Shown here piece by piece: positions 25,946 to 35,083 of a DNA stretch of 56,659 nt. Source of the stretch: an uncultured Campylobacter sp. (GTDB taxonomy: Bacteria > Campylobacterota > Campylobacteria > Campylobacterales > Campylobacteraceae); contig NZ_CALJPC010000066.1 of the NCBI RefSeq assembly GCF_937981295.1, forward strand, positions 1 through 56,659. The letters are read 5' to 3'. The notes under the pieces were generated by a model. The model was not told the origin of the DNA and did not search any database. It saw only the letters and a program-made list of their open reading frames with translations. Numbering within the stretch: position 1 is the stretch's first letter; each line of letters opens with the position of its first letter. A program made the position numbers and the translations under genes.

Positions 25946-27557
25946 AAATTTCTCCGATCTTTTTTATTAAATCTTGCAAGTCGCTTTTTAAAATCGATCT
26001 GAAATCGAGCAAAAATTTATCATCCTCGATCCGCCCGATTATGCCCGCAGCGCGAAATTTTGCCTGCGTGCTCTGCGGATCTGCGCCATCTAAGATCGCA
26101 AGCGCGACGCTAGGGTAGGGGGCGCCGGGCATCGTACCGCCGCCTACGAAGGTGGTAGTAGGCACGATCTGCGATTTTACGCCGATGCGCGATCGCACTA
26201 GCTCCGCTCGCTCACGCAGCTCATCTAGGCTTAGATGGATCTGATCTATCGTCGTGATGAGGTGAAATTCTTTATTTATATACGCCTTGATCGTCTCGGC
26301 AAGCAGGCTTAGCGTGATCTTGTCCACGCGCAGCATTCGCAGTAGCTGGTTTTTGCGCAGGCGCGCGATGAGCTTGCGATCCCCTAGGATGATGCCGCAC
26401 TGCACGGAGCCGAAAAGCTTGTCGCCGCTAAAGCTAAGCAGCCGCACGCCGCTTTTTAAAAGCTCAAAAATAGATGGCTCGCTTTTGCCTAGCCCAAATC
26501 CCAGCCCGCTTGCATAGCCGCTTCCAAGATCGTAGTAATCGATGATCTCGTTAAAGCTTTCCTCTTTTTTCATGCTAAATTTTGCGGGGTAAATTTTAGA
26601 AATTTCATCGGAAATTTCGCTCTCGCCGCCCGCACTATCTCCATGAAAACGCTCGCTCTTTGCGGACGGCTCGCTGCTATTTAAATTTAGAGCATTCGCA
26701 GAGCCTGCAGCTAAGCTTAAACCATTCGGCGCAGAATTTAAAATTTCGCCGTCTGCGTCCGAAGAGCCGCCGCAAAGATCTGCTAAATTTTTAAAGCTTG
26801 CCGCTCTAAGCGCTAAAAATTCTCTCTTTGCCTGTGAGGCGCGACGTGCGAGAGCCGCTACCTCCGCAGCGCTTACGCTCGAGCTAAAGCCCGAAATTTT
26901 AAAATTTGAGCGGTGTACCTTCATCAAGATCGCCGTGTTTTCATTGATCGCCTCTTCGTAATCTTCCGGCTTGGTTTTGTTCGTAGTGCCTATCTCTGTG
27001 AGTTTTGCGCCAGAGTTTGCCATCACTTCGCTTACCCGAAAGCTCCCGCCGATCTCGACTAGCTCGCCGCGGCTTACTACGACTTCGCGTCCGCGCGCGA
27101 AGGTATTTAGCACCAAAAATACCGCCGCAGCGTTGTTATTGACCACGAGCGCGTCCTGCGCGCCGAAGAGCTCGCTGCACAAAAGCGCTATGTAGTCGTA
27201 TCTGTTGCCGCGCGCGCCCTTGGATAGGTCGTATTCTAAATTTGAATATGAGGTGATGATCTTTTGCGCGCGGGCTAAAATTTCGGCGCTGATGACGCTG
27301 CGGCCGAGGTTTGTGTGCAGCACGACGCCGGTTGCGTTGATGAGCGGCTTAAGGCTTAAGCTTTGAAATTTTTCGTAGCGCGATTTGATGCGCGCGATGA
27401 TCTCGCTTTCGTTTGCGACCGTGCCTCCTTGCAGCGCCTCCCTGCGTGCTTCTTCGATGAGCTCTTGTGCGATTTTGATGATTTGCGGGCGGAGGCAGTT
27501 TTGAAACTCCTGCGCGTTTGCGATTTTGTCGATTTTTGGTAGTTTGATTCGTTGCAT
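25938..27557 (-). CDS. selA: L-seryl-tRNA(Sec) selenium transferase with an insertion
   Basis: A 539-residue PLP enzyme that converts Ser-tRNA(Sec) to Sec-tRNA using selenophosphate. Family blocks: PLINATGVVLHTNLGRS, YSNLEYDLSKGARGNRYD, VVNNNAAAVFL, MKVHRSNF, DLGSG and the PLP Lys380 in SFSGDKLFGS. The family is usually about 450-460 residues. Here residues ~245-338 are an extra low-complexity stretch (Ser, Ala, Asn, Glu-rich) placed just before DLGSG. The rest appears intact. The 166-base gap to the divergent polyferredoxin gene must hold both promoters. Confidence 0.94.
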   Translation of the reverse strand: MQRIKLPKIDKIANAQEFQNCLRPQIIKIAQELIEEARREALQGGTVANESEIIARIKSRYEKFQSLSLKPLINATGVVLHTNLGRSVISAEILARAQKIITSYSNLEYDLSKGARGNRYDYIALLCSELFGAQDALVVNNNAAAVFLVLNTFARGREVVVSRGELVEIGGSFRVSEVMANSGAKLTEIGTTNKTKPEDYEEAINENTAILMKVHRSNFKISGFSSSVSAAEVAALARRASQAKREFLALRAASFKNLADLCGGSSDADGEILNSAPNGLSLAAGSANALNLNSSEPSAKSERFHGDSAGGESEISDEISKIYPAKFSMKKEESFNEIIDYYDLGSGYASGLGFGLGKSEPSIFELLKSGVRLLSFSGDKLFGSVQCGIILGDRKLIARLRKNQLLRMLRVDKITLSLLAETIKAYINKEFHLITTIDQIHLSLDELRERAELVRSRIGVKSQIVPTTTFVGGGTMPGAPYPSVALAILDGADPQSTQAKFRAAGIIGRIEDDKFLLDFRSILKSDLQDLIKKIGEIYE

Positions 27558-27723
27558 TGCGACCCCGATGCCTTAAAATTTAGGCGATTTTATCATTTAA
27601 AGCTTTGATTTTGCTTTATCTATAGAATTATTAATTTAAATTCGATTTACTTTAAGTGCAGAATTTAAAAGCTGTTTAGAAAATAAGAGTAAAACCCGCC
27701 TAATTATCAATTTAGGATAGATT

Positions 27724-29406
27724 ATGAAAGAACATGGATTTTACGCCGCGGGGCTAAAAGATGTCGTCTTAAGCGATGATATCGAAATTTGCGGCGATGA
27801 AGAGGGGGCGAAAAATGAGGAATTTATCGTCGCCAATTCGCCGAAACTAAAAGCGCAAATTTATGCGCCCGAGATAAATTTTTATATAGAAAATTCCGCA
27901 GATGAGCCGCTGCAAATCGCTAAAAACGTAGATATTTTGTATCGCGCCAAGGATATCGCCTTCGACGGTGCGCTAGATAGTGACTATCAAAAGCCCGTCG
28001 GCAAAAACGTGATTCTCGCCTGTGACGAGCCGCGAGAGGAGCTTGTGGGGCTACTTAGGCAGCATGGATTTAAGGTGATCACGTTAAGCAGAGCCGAGAT
28101 TAAGTTCGTCTACGGCGAGATTGGCGATCTCGCGGTTACGATTTTAAGCGAGCGGGATGAGGTTGAGACTGAGGCGGATTTTTTCTTGATTAGCGGCGCA
28201 GCGCCATATCAGCTACGACAAAGCGGCTGCTACGAGATCTCGGGGCTAAAAAACGATGAAATTTTAGAGATTTTAAATTCCAAAAGCCCGGTTTATCATT
28301 ATAAGAATTCCACGATCTTCGATCCTGCGATCTGCCAGTATCAAGGTAGGCGAAATGAGCTGCGAGCGCCATGCGCGGAGATTTGCCCCACAGTGGCGAT
28401 TTTGAAAAACGACGAAAAGCGCGAGCTAGTATTTTCGCATATCGACTGCGTCGGTTGCGGCGCGTGCGTGAGCGTCTGCCCTAGCGGCGCGCTGAAATTT
28501 GCCAAGCTGCCCCAAAGAGTATTTGGCGAGATCGCAAAGCTCTATGCAGGCAAAATTCCGCTTCTCATCGCAGAGAGCGAAATCGCATCCGCACCTGCAG
28601 TGCAGCTTCCGTGCGGCGCGCTACCGTTTGGAATTTTTGGAAGCAAGCAAATAGATGAGGCAAATTTGCTAAGCGCGATGCAAGAAAGCGGCTCGAGCGT
28701 GATCGTTTACGGCGCAGACGTGGGCGAGAGCACGCGCGAAGCGGTGGAGCTTATCAATGGAATTTCGCGCGCGATCTATGGCAAGGACGCGGTATTTTTA
28801 GCGCGAAATTTAATCGAGCTGCGAGAAGCGCTAAAGCAGGCGCAAAGCTCTCAGCCCTGGGCGTTTAGCCTAAACGAGCAGGGTCTTAGCAAGAAAGAAA
28901 TTTTTTCCAAACGCGTAAGCGCAATGGTTGGCGAGGGCAGCTTCGGCACCGTAAAAAGCGGAGAGTTGCTAAAATTTGGCAAAGTAAACATAAACGAAGC
29001 GAGCTGCACGCTATGCCTTAGCTGCGTGGGTGCCTGTAATACCGGCGCGCTGTATGCCGATAACAGCGACAATTCGATTAAGTTCAACGCTTCGCTTTGC
29101 ACGACGTGCAACTACTGCGTTTTAAGCTGCGCCGAAAAGGATACGATTGAGCTTAAGCCTTGCGGCGTGGAACTTGAGCCGGGATTTTTTAATTACAAAA
29201 TGCTAGCTAAAGACGAGCTTTTCAAATGCATCGAGTGCGGTAAGGAATTTGCGACAAGCAAAGCCGTGATGAAGATCGCGGATATGATGGGCGCGCATTT
29301 TGCAAACGAGCCTGAAAAGATGAAGACTCTTTTTTGCTGCGGCGATTGCAAGGCGAAAATAATGATAAAAAAGCAGATAGAAGATGCTAGAAAAGGGGCA
29401 ATGTAA
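27724..29406 (+). CDS. polyferredoxin of the formate dehydrogenase locus
   Basis: A 560-residue cytoplasmic iron-sulphur protein. Clusters are seen in CAEICPTVAIL with CVGCGACVSVCPSGAL, in CTLCLSCVGACNTGAL, and in CTTCNYCVLSC. A C-terminal Cys set (CIECGKEF, CCGDC) may bind another metal. The N-terminal ~200 residues lack Cys motifs and include a VILACDEPRE strand. Campylobacter fdh loci carry such a protein between the regulator side and the TorD-like gene; it probably takes part in electron transfer or enzyme maturation. Its stop shares one base with the next start (TAATG), so it is coupled to the chaperone gene. Confidence 0.8.
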   Translation: MKEHGFYAAGLKDVVLSDDIEICGDEEGAKNEEFIVANSPKLKAQIYAPEINFYIENSADEPLQIAKNVDILYRAKDIAFDGALDSDYQKPVGKNVILACDEPREELVGLLRQHGFKVITLSRAEIKFVYGEIGDLAVTILSERDEVETEADFFLISGAAPYQLRQSGCYEISGLKNDEILEILNSKSPVYHYKNSTIFDPAICQYQGRRNELRAPCAEICPTVAILKNDEKRELVFSHIDCVGCGACVSVCPSGALKFAKLPQRVFGEIAKLYAGKIPLLIAESEIASAPAVQLPCGALPFGIFGSKQIDEANLLSAMQESGSSVIVYGADVGESTREAVELINGISRAIYGKDAVFLARNLIELREALKQAQSSQPWAFSLNEQGLSKKEIFSKRVSAMVGEGSFGTVKSGELLKFGKVNINEASCTLCLSCVGACNTGALYADNSDNSIKFNASLCTTCNYCVLSCAEKDTIELKPCGVELEPGFFNYKMLAKDELFKCIECGKEFATSKAVMKIADMMGAHFANEPEKMKTLFCCGDCKAKIMIKKQIEDARKGAM

Positions 29407-30275
29407 TGGATGCGAATCTACTTCAAGCAAGAAGCTACTACTACGAATTTTTTGCAATTCCGTTTTTTTTCTATGAAACGGATACGAAATTTAAGCGCTG
29501 GAAGGAGCAACTGGAGTTTTTACGTAGCTCGCCCATCGTGCCTAGCGATGAGGCGGAATTTCAAAATTTGGCGAAATTCGACTTTGCAGCGTTTAAAAGC
29601 GAGCAAAATTCCGTGCTTTTTGATTTTTCATACGCCAATGTGCCGATGAGTGCGAGCTTCTACGACGAGGGGCGCGACGACGGGCGTATGCGTGTCGCAG
29701 TAATCGACGTGCTAAAAAAGAGTAAATTTCGCCGCAATATGGAGCTTTGCAAAGAGTGCGAGGACTATGTGGGATTTATTTTTTACCTGCATTCGACTCT
29801 GCTGCGCGACGCGGCTGCAAAACACAGCGCGGTTTTAAACGGACAAAATTCCGTGACAAACGAGCAAAATTCTACGAATAGCGCGAGCTTAACGGCGCAA
29901 GACGGAAAAAATTCTGTAGATTCGTATGGCAGTAAAAATTTTACAGGTCCGCAGAATGGTAAAAATACCGCGAGCGCGCAATGCACTAAAAATTTCATCG
30001 GTGCGCAAGACGGCGAAACGCTGGCGTTAGAGCTTTTTACGAATGTCACCAATAGCTTTGTGGATGAGTTTAGCGAGCTTTTGTGCGGGCATGTGCGGGC
30101 GGATTTTTTCAAATCATTAGGCGCACTAATGAGAAGCTTTTTTGCGCTTGAACGCTCGCTTTTAGCTATAGCTGCTCCGCAAAAGAAAGATCGCAGCGTC
30201 GTTAAAGAAGCGATCAAAAAAGGCGGCTATCAAAATAAATTTACCAATCCGGAAGATATTTTTGATCTGGATTGA
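29406..30275 (+). CDS. TorD-family chaperone for formate dehydrogenase, with an insertion
   Basis: A 289-residue all-helical protein. The N-terminal YYYEFFAIPFFF and the central NMELCKECEDYVGFIFYLHSTLL with the later FVDEFSELLCGHVRADFFKSLG segment give the TorD/DmsD layout. Such chaperones bind TAT signal peptides and help insert molybdenum or tungsten cofactor before export. Residues ~140-205 are a low-complexity insertion of repeating QNS, KNS and KNF pieces that splits the two helical halves. Position just before the TAT-signal genes supports the role. Confidence 0.75.
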   Translation: MDANLLQARSYYYEFFAIPFFFYETDTKFKRWKEQLEFLRSSPIVPSDEAEFQNLAKFDFAAFKSEQNSVLFDFSYANVPMSASFYDEGRDDGRMRVAVIDVLKKSKFRRNMELCKECEDYVGFIFYLHSTLLRDAAAKHSAVLNGQNSVTNEQNSTNSASLTAQDGKNSVDSYGSKNFTGPQNGKNTASAQCTKNFIGAQDGETLALELFTNVTNSFVDEFSELLCGHVRADFFKSLGALMRSFFALERSLLAIAAPQKKDRSVVKEAIKKGGYQNKFTNPEDIFDLD

Positions 30276-30447
30276 TAAATAAAATTTTTAACGGAAATCT
30301 TAACGCGAAAGCAGAATTTCGGTTAAATTTTAAACTCGCAAGCTCGAGTTTTGCGAGTAGTTTTTTAGTTAGAACTTTATATTTTGAATTTTAAATAAAA
30401 TTTAAAAAGTAACTTAAAATTTAATTTCCATCTCACTGCCTTTTCGT
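30276..30447. other. short gap before the fdh promoter
   Basis: AT-rich DNA with AAATTTTAA words. The promoter of the TAT-peptide/fdhAB unit follows at its right end. Confidence 0.4.
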
Positions 30448-30453
30448 TATAAT
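30448..30453 (+). promoter_or_regulatory. -10 box for the fdh genes
   Basis: TATAAT in CGTTATAATTC, 75 bases before the ATG of the small TAT-signal gene. It suggests that the structural genes can be transcribed separately from the polyferredoxin-chaperone pair. Confidence 0.55.
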
Positions 30454-30471
30454 TCATTAGACTTAAATCCT

Positions 30472-30485
30472 GTAACAGGCGTTAC
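30472..30485. promoter_or_regulatory. operator-like palindrome GTAAC-N4-GTTAC
   Basis: GTAAC-AGGC-GTTAC is a perfect 5-bp inverted repeat with a 4-base spacer, about 12-25 bases after the predicted start of transcription. Spacing and half-site resemble Crp/Fnr-type sites such as the TTAAC-N4-GTTAA recalled for Campylobacter NssR, but the outer base differs. A repressor site is therefore possible. Confidence 0.4.
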
Positions 30486-30527
30486 TACAATAAAAGATTT
30501 AAAGCGATTTCTTCACAAAGGAAAACC

Positions 30528-30725
30528 ATGGAGAACAAACGCAGGGATTTTCTTAAAAAATCTCTAAAAATCGGCGCAGTAGGTGCCGTGGGCGTTGCCG
30601 CGTCTCAGGCTCTAGCGAAAAGCGAGCAGGACTATGGCGATACCGTTCGTGGCAAATCACCGAAAAAAGAGGTGCTTTACTGGGAGAGTGAAGCGTGGAA
30701 AAAATACTATAAAGTAGCTTACTAG
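30528..30725 (+). CDS. small TAT-signal protein of the fdh locus
   Basis: A 65-residue protein with a twin-arginine signal (NKRRDFLKKSLKIGAVGAVGVAASQALA) and a short tail with a WESEAWKKYYKVAY end. This matches the formate-dehydrogenase-region TAT-target family found just ahead of fdhA in epsilonproteobacteria. It may be a small subunit or accessory of the exported enzyme. AAAGGA lies before the ATG. fdhA begins 10 bases after its stop. Confidence 0.85.
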   Translation: MENKRRDFLKKSLKIGAVGAVGVAASQALAKSEQDYGDTVRGKSPKKEVLYWESEAWKKYYKVAY

Positions 30726-30735
30726 GAGAATTTTC

Positions 30736-33657
30736 ATGAGTGAGAATGCAATCGGAAGGAGATCGTTTTTGAAACTCGCCGCTTTAGGAGCGAGCAGCGT
30801 AGCCGCGTTTGGCGAAAATAATACGCTAAGAGCCGCTACTGAGCAAGAGATCAAAAACCCATTTCCAGGTTCCGTTATGAAGCGAACGATATGTTCGATC
30901 TGTTCCGTAGGCTGTGGTATCGAGGCTCAAGTGGATGAGAGCACCAATACCTGGATTCGCCAAGATATGGCAGTAGATCACCCGATCTCGCAGGGCAGTC
31001 ACTGCTGTAAGGGAATCGATCAAATCGATCTAACCAAATCTAAAATGCGTCTTAAATATCCACTCAAAAAGGTTGGTGGCAAGTGGGAGCGCATAAGTTG
31101 GGAGCAAGCCGTTAACGAAATCGGCGATAAAATGCTTCAAGTTCGCAAAGAGGACGGCCCTGATAGCGTAGTATTTCTGGGTTCGGCTAAATTTTGTAAC
31201 GAGCAGGCATATTATTTTAGAAAATTTGCAGCCTTCTGGGGTACGAACAGCAACGACCACGTAGCACGAATTTGACATAGCGCAACAGTCGCCGGTGTGG
31301 CGAATACTTGGGGTTATGGAGCTATGACAAATCATGTAGGTGATATGGCGAAAAATTCTAAAATAATCCTTTTCATAGGTGCGAATTCCGCGGTTGCAAA
31401 TCCAGTGGGAGCTATGAAGCACGCTCTTCAGGCTCGCGATAGAAACGGCGCGAAAATCGTTGTAGTTGATCCAAATTTTACTAGAACTGCGGCTAAGGCC
31501 GATATGTATATTAGAATTCGTCCGGGAACCGATATAGCGTTTGTGTACGGAATGCTGCATCTAATCTTTAAAAACGGCTGGGAAGATAAGGAGCTAATAA
31601 AAACCAGAACCTACGCCGTAGAGGAAATCAAGGCCGAAGCGGAGAAATGGGATCCGAAAGAGGTAGCCAACGTCACCGGTTGCAAAGAAGAGGAGCTGAT
31701 AGAATTTACGAGGATGTTCGCTACTACAAAGCCCGCTACTTTATGCTGGGCTCTAGGCATTACACAGCACTCGATCGGAAGTTCTAATACTAGAATTTTG
31801 GCTCTTTTGCAGCTCATACTAGGCAATATGGGCAAGCCAGGCGGCGGCTGCAACATCCTTCGAGGCCATGATAATGTTCAGGGCGCTACCGATATGTGCA
31901 ATCTCTCCGATAGCTTACCTGCGTATTACGGGCTAGCCGATAACGCTTGGAAGCACTTCTGCAAGGGCTGGGGCGTAGATTACGAGCAGTTTATTAAAAG
32001 ATTTGCCGTCTCTACTAAGCAGCCGCACGAAAAGCAGGGTGAAAAAGTGCCTGGTACGAATTTTACCGAGTATTTTCACTACGATCCGAGCATCGAGCAA
32101 GATGTGATAAACTGGCGCAACGAAAAGGGCTTTTCGCTATCTAAATGGTGGCAGGGCGTTTTGAAAAATGAGCCCGTTTTAAGTAGTGGCAATGTCCGCG
32201 TTCTTTGGGTGCAAGGCACAGGAATTACTTCTATGGCTCATGTTCGCGAGACTCAAGAAGCATTAGGCAAGATCGATATGCTGGTAGTCGCCGAGCCGTT
32301 CTTAAACGAAGTAGCGATTCTAAACGATAGACCGGATGGAATTTATGTTTTGCCGGTAGCTACGCAGTTTGAGAGCGAAGGCCATCTAAGCGCTACAAAC
32401 CGCAGCGGCCAGTGGAGAACTCAGATTGTTAAGCCTCTATTTGAGAGCAAAGAGGATCAGGAGGTAATGTTTTTATTCGCGAAAAAATTCGGCTTTTACG
32501 ACGAATACGTTCGCGGCATGAAGATGGGCATCGTTGATGGCGAGCTTAAGCAGGTTAAAGACGATTTTGTTTGGCCTGACGACGCTACCGATGAGATTGC
32601 ACGCAATACTCAAAGTATTGGAAATAACGGACGCACTGCAGCTAGATTTCGCAGACAGCAGAAGAACTGGCATCTATTTGATCCCGATACTTTGCGCGGC
32701 ATAGGTGGCGAGGTCGAGGGCGAATATTACGGGCTTCCATGGCCTTGCTGGGATACGCAACACCCGGGCACGCCGATTCTTTACGACGTAACTAAACCTT
32801 ATGCCGACGGCGGTATGGGATTTAGGAACCGCTTCGGCTTAGAACACGACGGCGTTTCGCAGCTAGCCGACGAGAGCATTACCCTTCCTGGCTCAAAAAT
32901 TTCGGGCGGACACGCGGAGATTACCAAGGCAAATATCGAACAGGTTTTAGGCATTACGCTAAGCGAGGATGAAAAAACCAAGATGGGGCCTACGTGGAGC
33001 ACAGATTATAGCGGCATTATCGCTAAAAAATGCCGCGAGTTTGGAATTTGCCCTTGCGGAAACGCAAGAGCCAGAGCGAAGGTTTGGCAGTTTGCGGATC
33101 AAATTCCGAAGCACCGCGAGCCGATCCACTCGCCTAGATGGGATTTAGTGGAGAAATATCCGACCTTTGCGGATCAAAAACGAAATTTCCGCGTCTTTAC
33201 GAGATTTATCTCCGAGCAGAAAAAGCAGGATTGGAGCAAGGACTTCCCTACTATCGTAAGCTCGTTAAGGCTTGTAAATTTAAGCGGTGCGGGCATGATT
33301 GAGCGCACGAGCAAGTATCTTTCAGCGATTACTCCGGAGATGTTTGCGCATGTAAATCCTAAGCTTGCCGCTGACAAAGGTATCAAAGATGGCGAGATGA
33401 TGTGGATTCATTCGCCGCAAGGCACGAAGATCAAAGTCAAGTGCATCTATTCGCACGCCGTTACGCCCGATCGCATCGTTATGCCGTATAACTTCGCGGG
33501 AATTTTCCAGGGCGAGGATCTAAGCGAGCGCTATCCTGAGGGCACTAAGCCATATATCAGAGGCGAGAGCTCAAATACGATTACCAACTATGGCTTTGAC
33601 ATAAATACGCAAATTTCGGAATTTAACGCCGGTCTTTGCAGACTAGAAAGAGCATAA
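30736..33657 (+). CDS. fdhA: formate dehydrogenase catalytic subunit, selenocysteine-containing
   Basis: A 973-residue Mo/W-bis-MGD enzyme oxidising formate in the periplasm. TAT signal GRRSFLKLA (residues 7-15). The [4Fe-4S] site has Cys53, Cys56, Cys60 and Cys90 or 91. The frame contains TGA at 31273-31275 (codon 180) in VARI-U-HSATV, exactly where FDHs carry the Cys or Sec ligand of the metal. Downstream coding continues in frame with all molybdopterin motifs (GANSAVANP, NMGKPGGGCNILRGHDNVQGATD, C-terminal dinucleotide-binding domain). A SECIS-like hairpin follows the TGA. Conventional gene calling would split it into two pieces at the UGA. Confidence 0.97.
31289..31303 (+). promoter_or_regulatory. 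candidate bacterial SECIS hairpin of fdhA
   Basis: TCGCC (31289-31293), loop GGTGT, GGCGA (31299-31303): a perfect 5-bp stem whose loop begins 19 bases after the UGA. Position and a loop with GU match the SelB-binding elements of bacterial formate dehydrogenases. Confidence 0.75.
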
Positions 33658-33666
33658 GGAGATAAA

Positions 33667-34224
33667 ATGCCGGCAAGATTAAAATTTTACGTCGATGTCG
33701 AGCGTTGCATCGCTTGCTATGGTTGCCAGGTAGCCTGCAGCTCGGCGCACGAGGTTCCCGTGCAGATCAATAGGCGCAAGGTTATCACTTTAAACGAGGG
33801 CATAGAGGGGCAGGAGGTTTCAAGCTCTATTGCTTGCCAACACTGCACCGATGCGCCTTGCGCGCAGGTTTGTCCGGTTCAATGCTTCTATATCAGAACC
33901 GACGGCGTCGTTTTACACGACAAAGATAAATGTATCGGCTGTGGATATTGCCTCTACGCGTGTCCGTTCGGCGCTCCGCAATTCCCTAGAGACGGAGCTT
34001 TCGGTATCAAAGGTGCGATGGATAAGTGCACTATGTGCGCGGGTGGACCGGAGCCTACGTTTTCGCACGAGGAACTGCATAAATACGGTCAAAACCGCAT
34101 CGCAGAGGGCAAGGTTCCGATATGTGCAGCGATCTGCTGCACGAACGCTCTAATCGTGGGCGACGCGAGCAGAGTTTCGGAGGTTTATCGCAAGCGCGTA
34201 CTTACGCGCGGCGTGAGCCTATAA
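33667..34224 (+). CDS. fdhB: formate dehydrogenase iron-sulphur subunit
   Basis: A 185-residue ferredoxin-type subunit passing electrons from FdhA. Four Cys groups: CIACYGCQVACSS, CQHCTDAPCAQVCP, CIGCGYCLYACPFG, and CTMCAGG with a later CAAICC. No own signal peptide is present, so it should be exported by piggy-back with TAT-carrying FdhA. It starts 9 bases after fdhA behind AAGGAG. The usual fdhC gene for the cytochrome b membrane anchor does not follow. Confidence 0.92.
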   Translation: MPARLKFYVDVERCIACYGCQVACSSAHEVPVQINRRKVITLNEGIEGQEVSSSIACQHCTDAPCAQVCPVQCFYIRTDGVVLHDKDKCIGCGYCLYACPFGAPQFPRDGAFGIKGAMDKCTMCAGGPEPTFSHEELHKYGQNRIAEGKVPICAAICCTNALIVGDASRVSEVYRKRVLTRGVSL

Positions 34225-34230
34225 GATTGT

Positions 34231-34270
34231 GGAATTTTAAACTCCTCCGGTTTTAAAATTCCGTCTCTTT
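34231..34270 (+). terminator. terminator of the fdh operon
   Basis: GGAATTTTAAA-C pairs with G-TTTTAAAATTCC across an 8-9-base loop, followed by TCTCTTTT. It lies 7 bases after the fdhB stop, so the operon ends here. A second inverted repeat, CCGAGCGAC/GTCGCTCGG (34286-34319), follows. Confidence 0.65.
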
Positions 34271-34465
34271 TCGCAGAAATTTCAACCGAGCGACGGCTTT
34301 AAATTTAGCGGTCGCTCGGCACGAAATTTTATTTGAAAATCTCCGCTCCTGCGTATCGATCGTTATATTATTTCAAAAAATCACTCCTTACTGACATTAA
34401 AATTTTAAATTTATGCTACAATCACTCAAATTTAGGATTTGAAATCTTAAGCGAAAGGATCCGTC

Positions 34466-35083
34466 TTGAAAAATAAAATTTCACTTTTTTTGGTCATTTC
34501 GGCGTTTTTGATTTTTACAGGTTGCTCTAAAAACGTGCCCGTAAATAGCGGCATTGTGCGCACTTCCGAGCCGCTTCACATTATGGAATTTCCGCAGGAT
34601 AAACTCATAAGCGTAAATTTCACCAATACCTCTACGACGGATTCAAATTTAACCCAAGTAGTGATCGGGCATCTGCGCGCGGACGGATTTAAGGTCGTAA
34701 ATAAAAGCGCGGCGAACGTCCAAATCGGCGGCAATCTCAACTATTTCCGCAAGGCGGATTTTTCGCGCAGATCGTGGGATAATCCGAGATTTAGCTTCGG
34801 TATGGGATTTGGCAGATATTACAGATATACGGGCGTAGGCGTGGGCTGGGGGATGCCGTTCGGATACGATCCTTGGGACGACGATGATTATTACAGAGAC
34901 TACTTCTACGACTCGCAGATTAGCCTCTACATAAGCGTTAAAAACAAGGGCGCGTGGAAGGACTACGTAACGAATCTTAACTACCAAAGCATCAAAAATC
35001 CGGGCTCTAAAGACTCGGTAATGGATGCGCTAAATTTTAAAATTTACGAATATATAAGACAACTGATTAAGCAGGGAAGATGA
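34466..35083 (+). CDS. outer-membrane-type lipoprotein, unknown
   Basis: A 205-residue lipoprotein with signal and lipobox IFTGC (Cys20). The first codon is TTG, preceded by CGAAAGGAT. The middle is remarkable for a Gly/Tyr/Asp-rich run (GMGFGRYYRYTGVGVGWGMPFGYDPWDDDDYYRDYFYD). The flanking parts read like a small alpha/beta domain resembling TraT-type or DUF4136-type surface lipoproteins. Its stop overlaps the next ATG (ATGA), so the two are coupled. Confidence 0.7.
   Translation: MKNKISLFLVISAFLIFTGCSKNVPVNSGIVRTSEPLHIMEFPQDKLISVNFTNTSTTDSNLTQVVIGHLRADGFKVVNKSAANVQIGGNLNYFRKADFSRRSWDNPRFSFGMGFGRYYRYTGVGVGWGMPFGYDPWDDDDYYRDYFYDSQISLYISVKNKGAWKDYVTNLNYQSIKNPGSKDSVMDALNFKIYEYIRQLIKQGR

Noticed and set aside
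31273..31275. TGA in fdhA as a nonsense mutation splitting the gene
   Set aside because: The codon lies exactly at the metal-ligand position, the frame continues with all conserved motifs, a SECIS-like hairpin follows, and selA/selB are adjacent.
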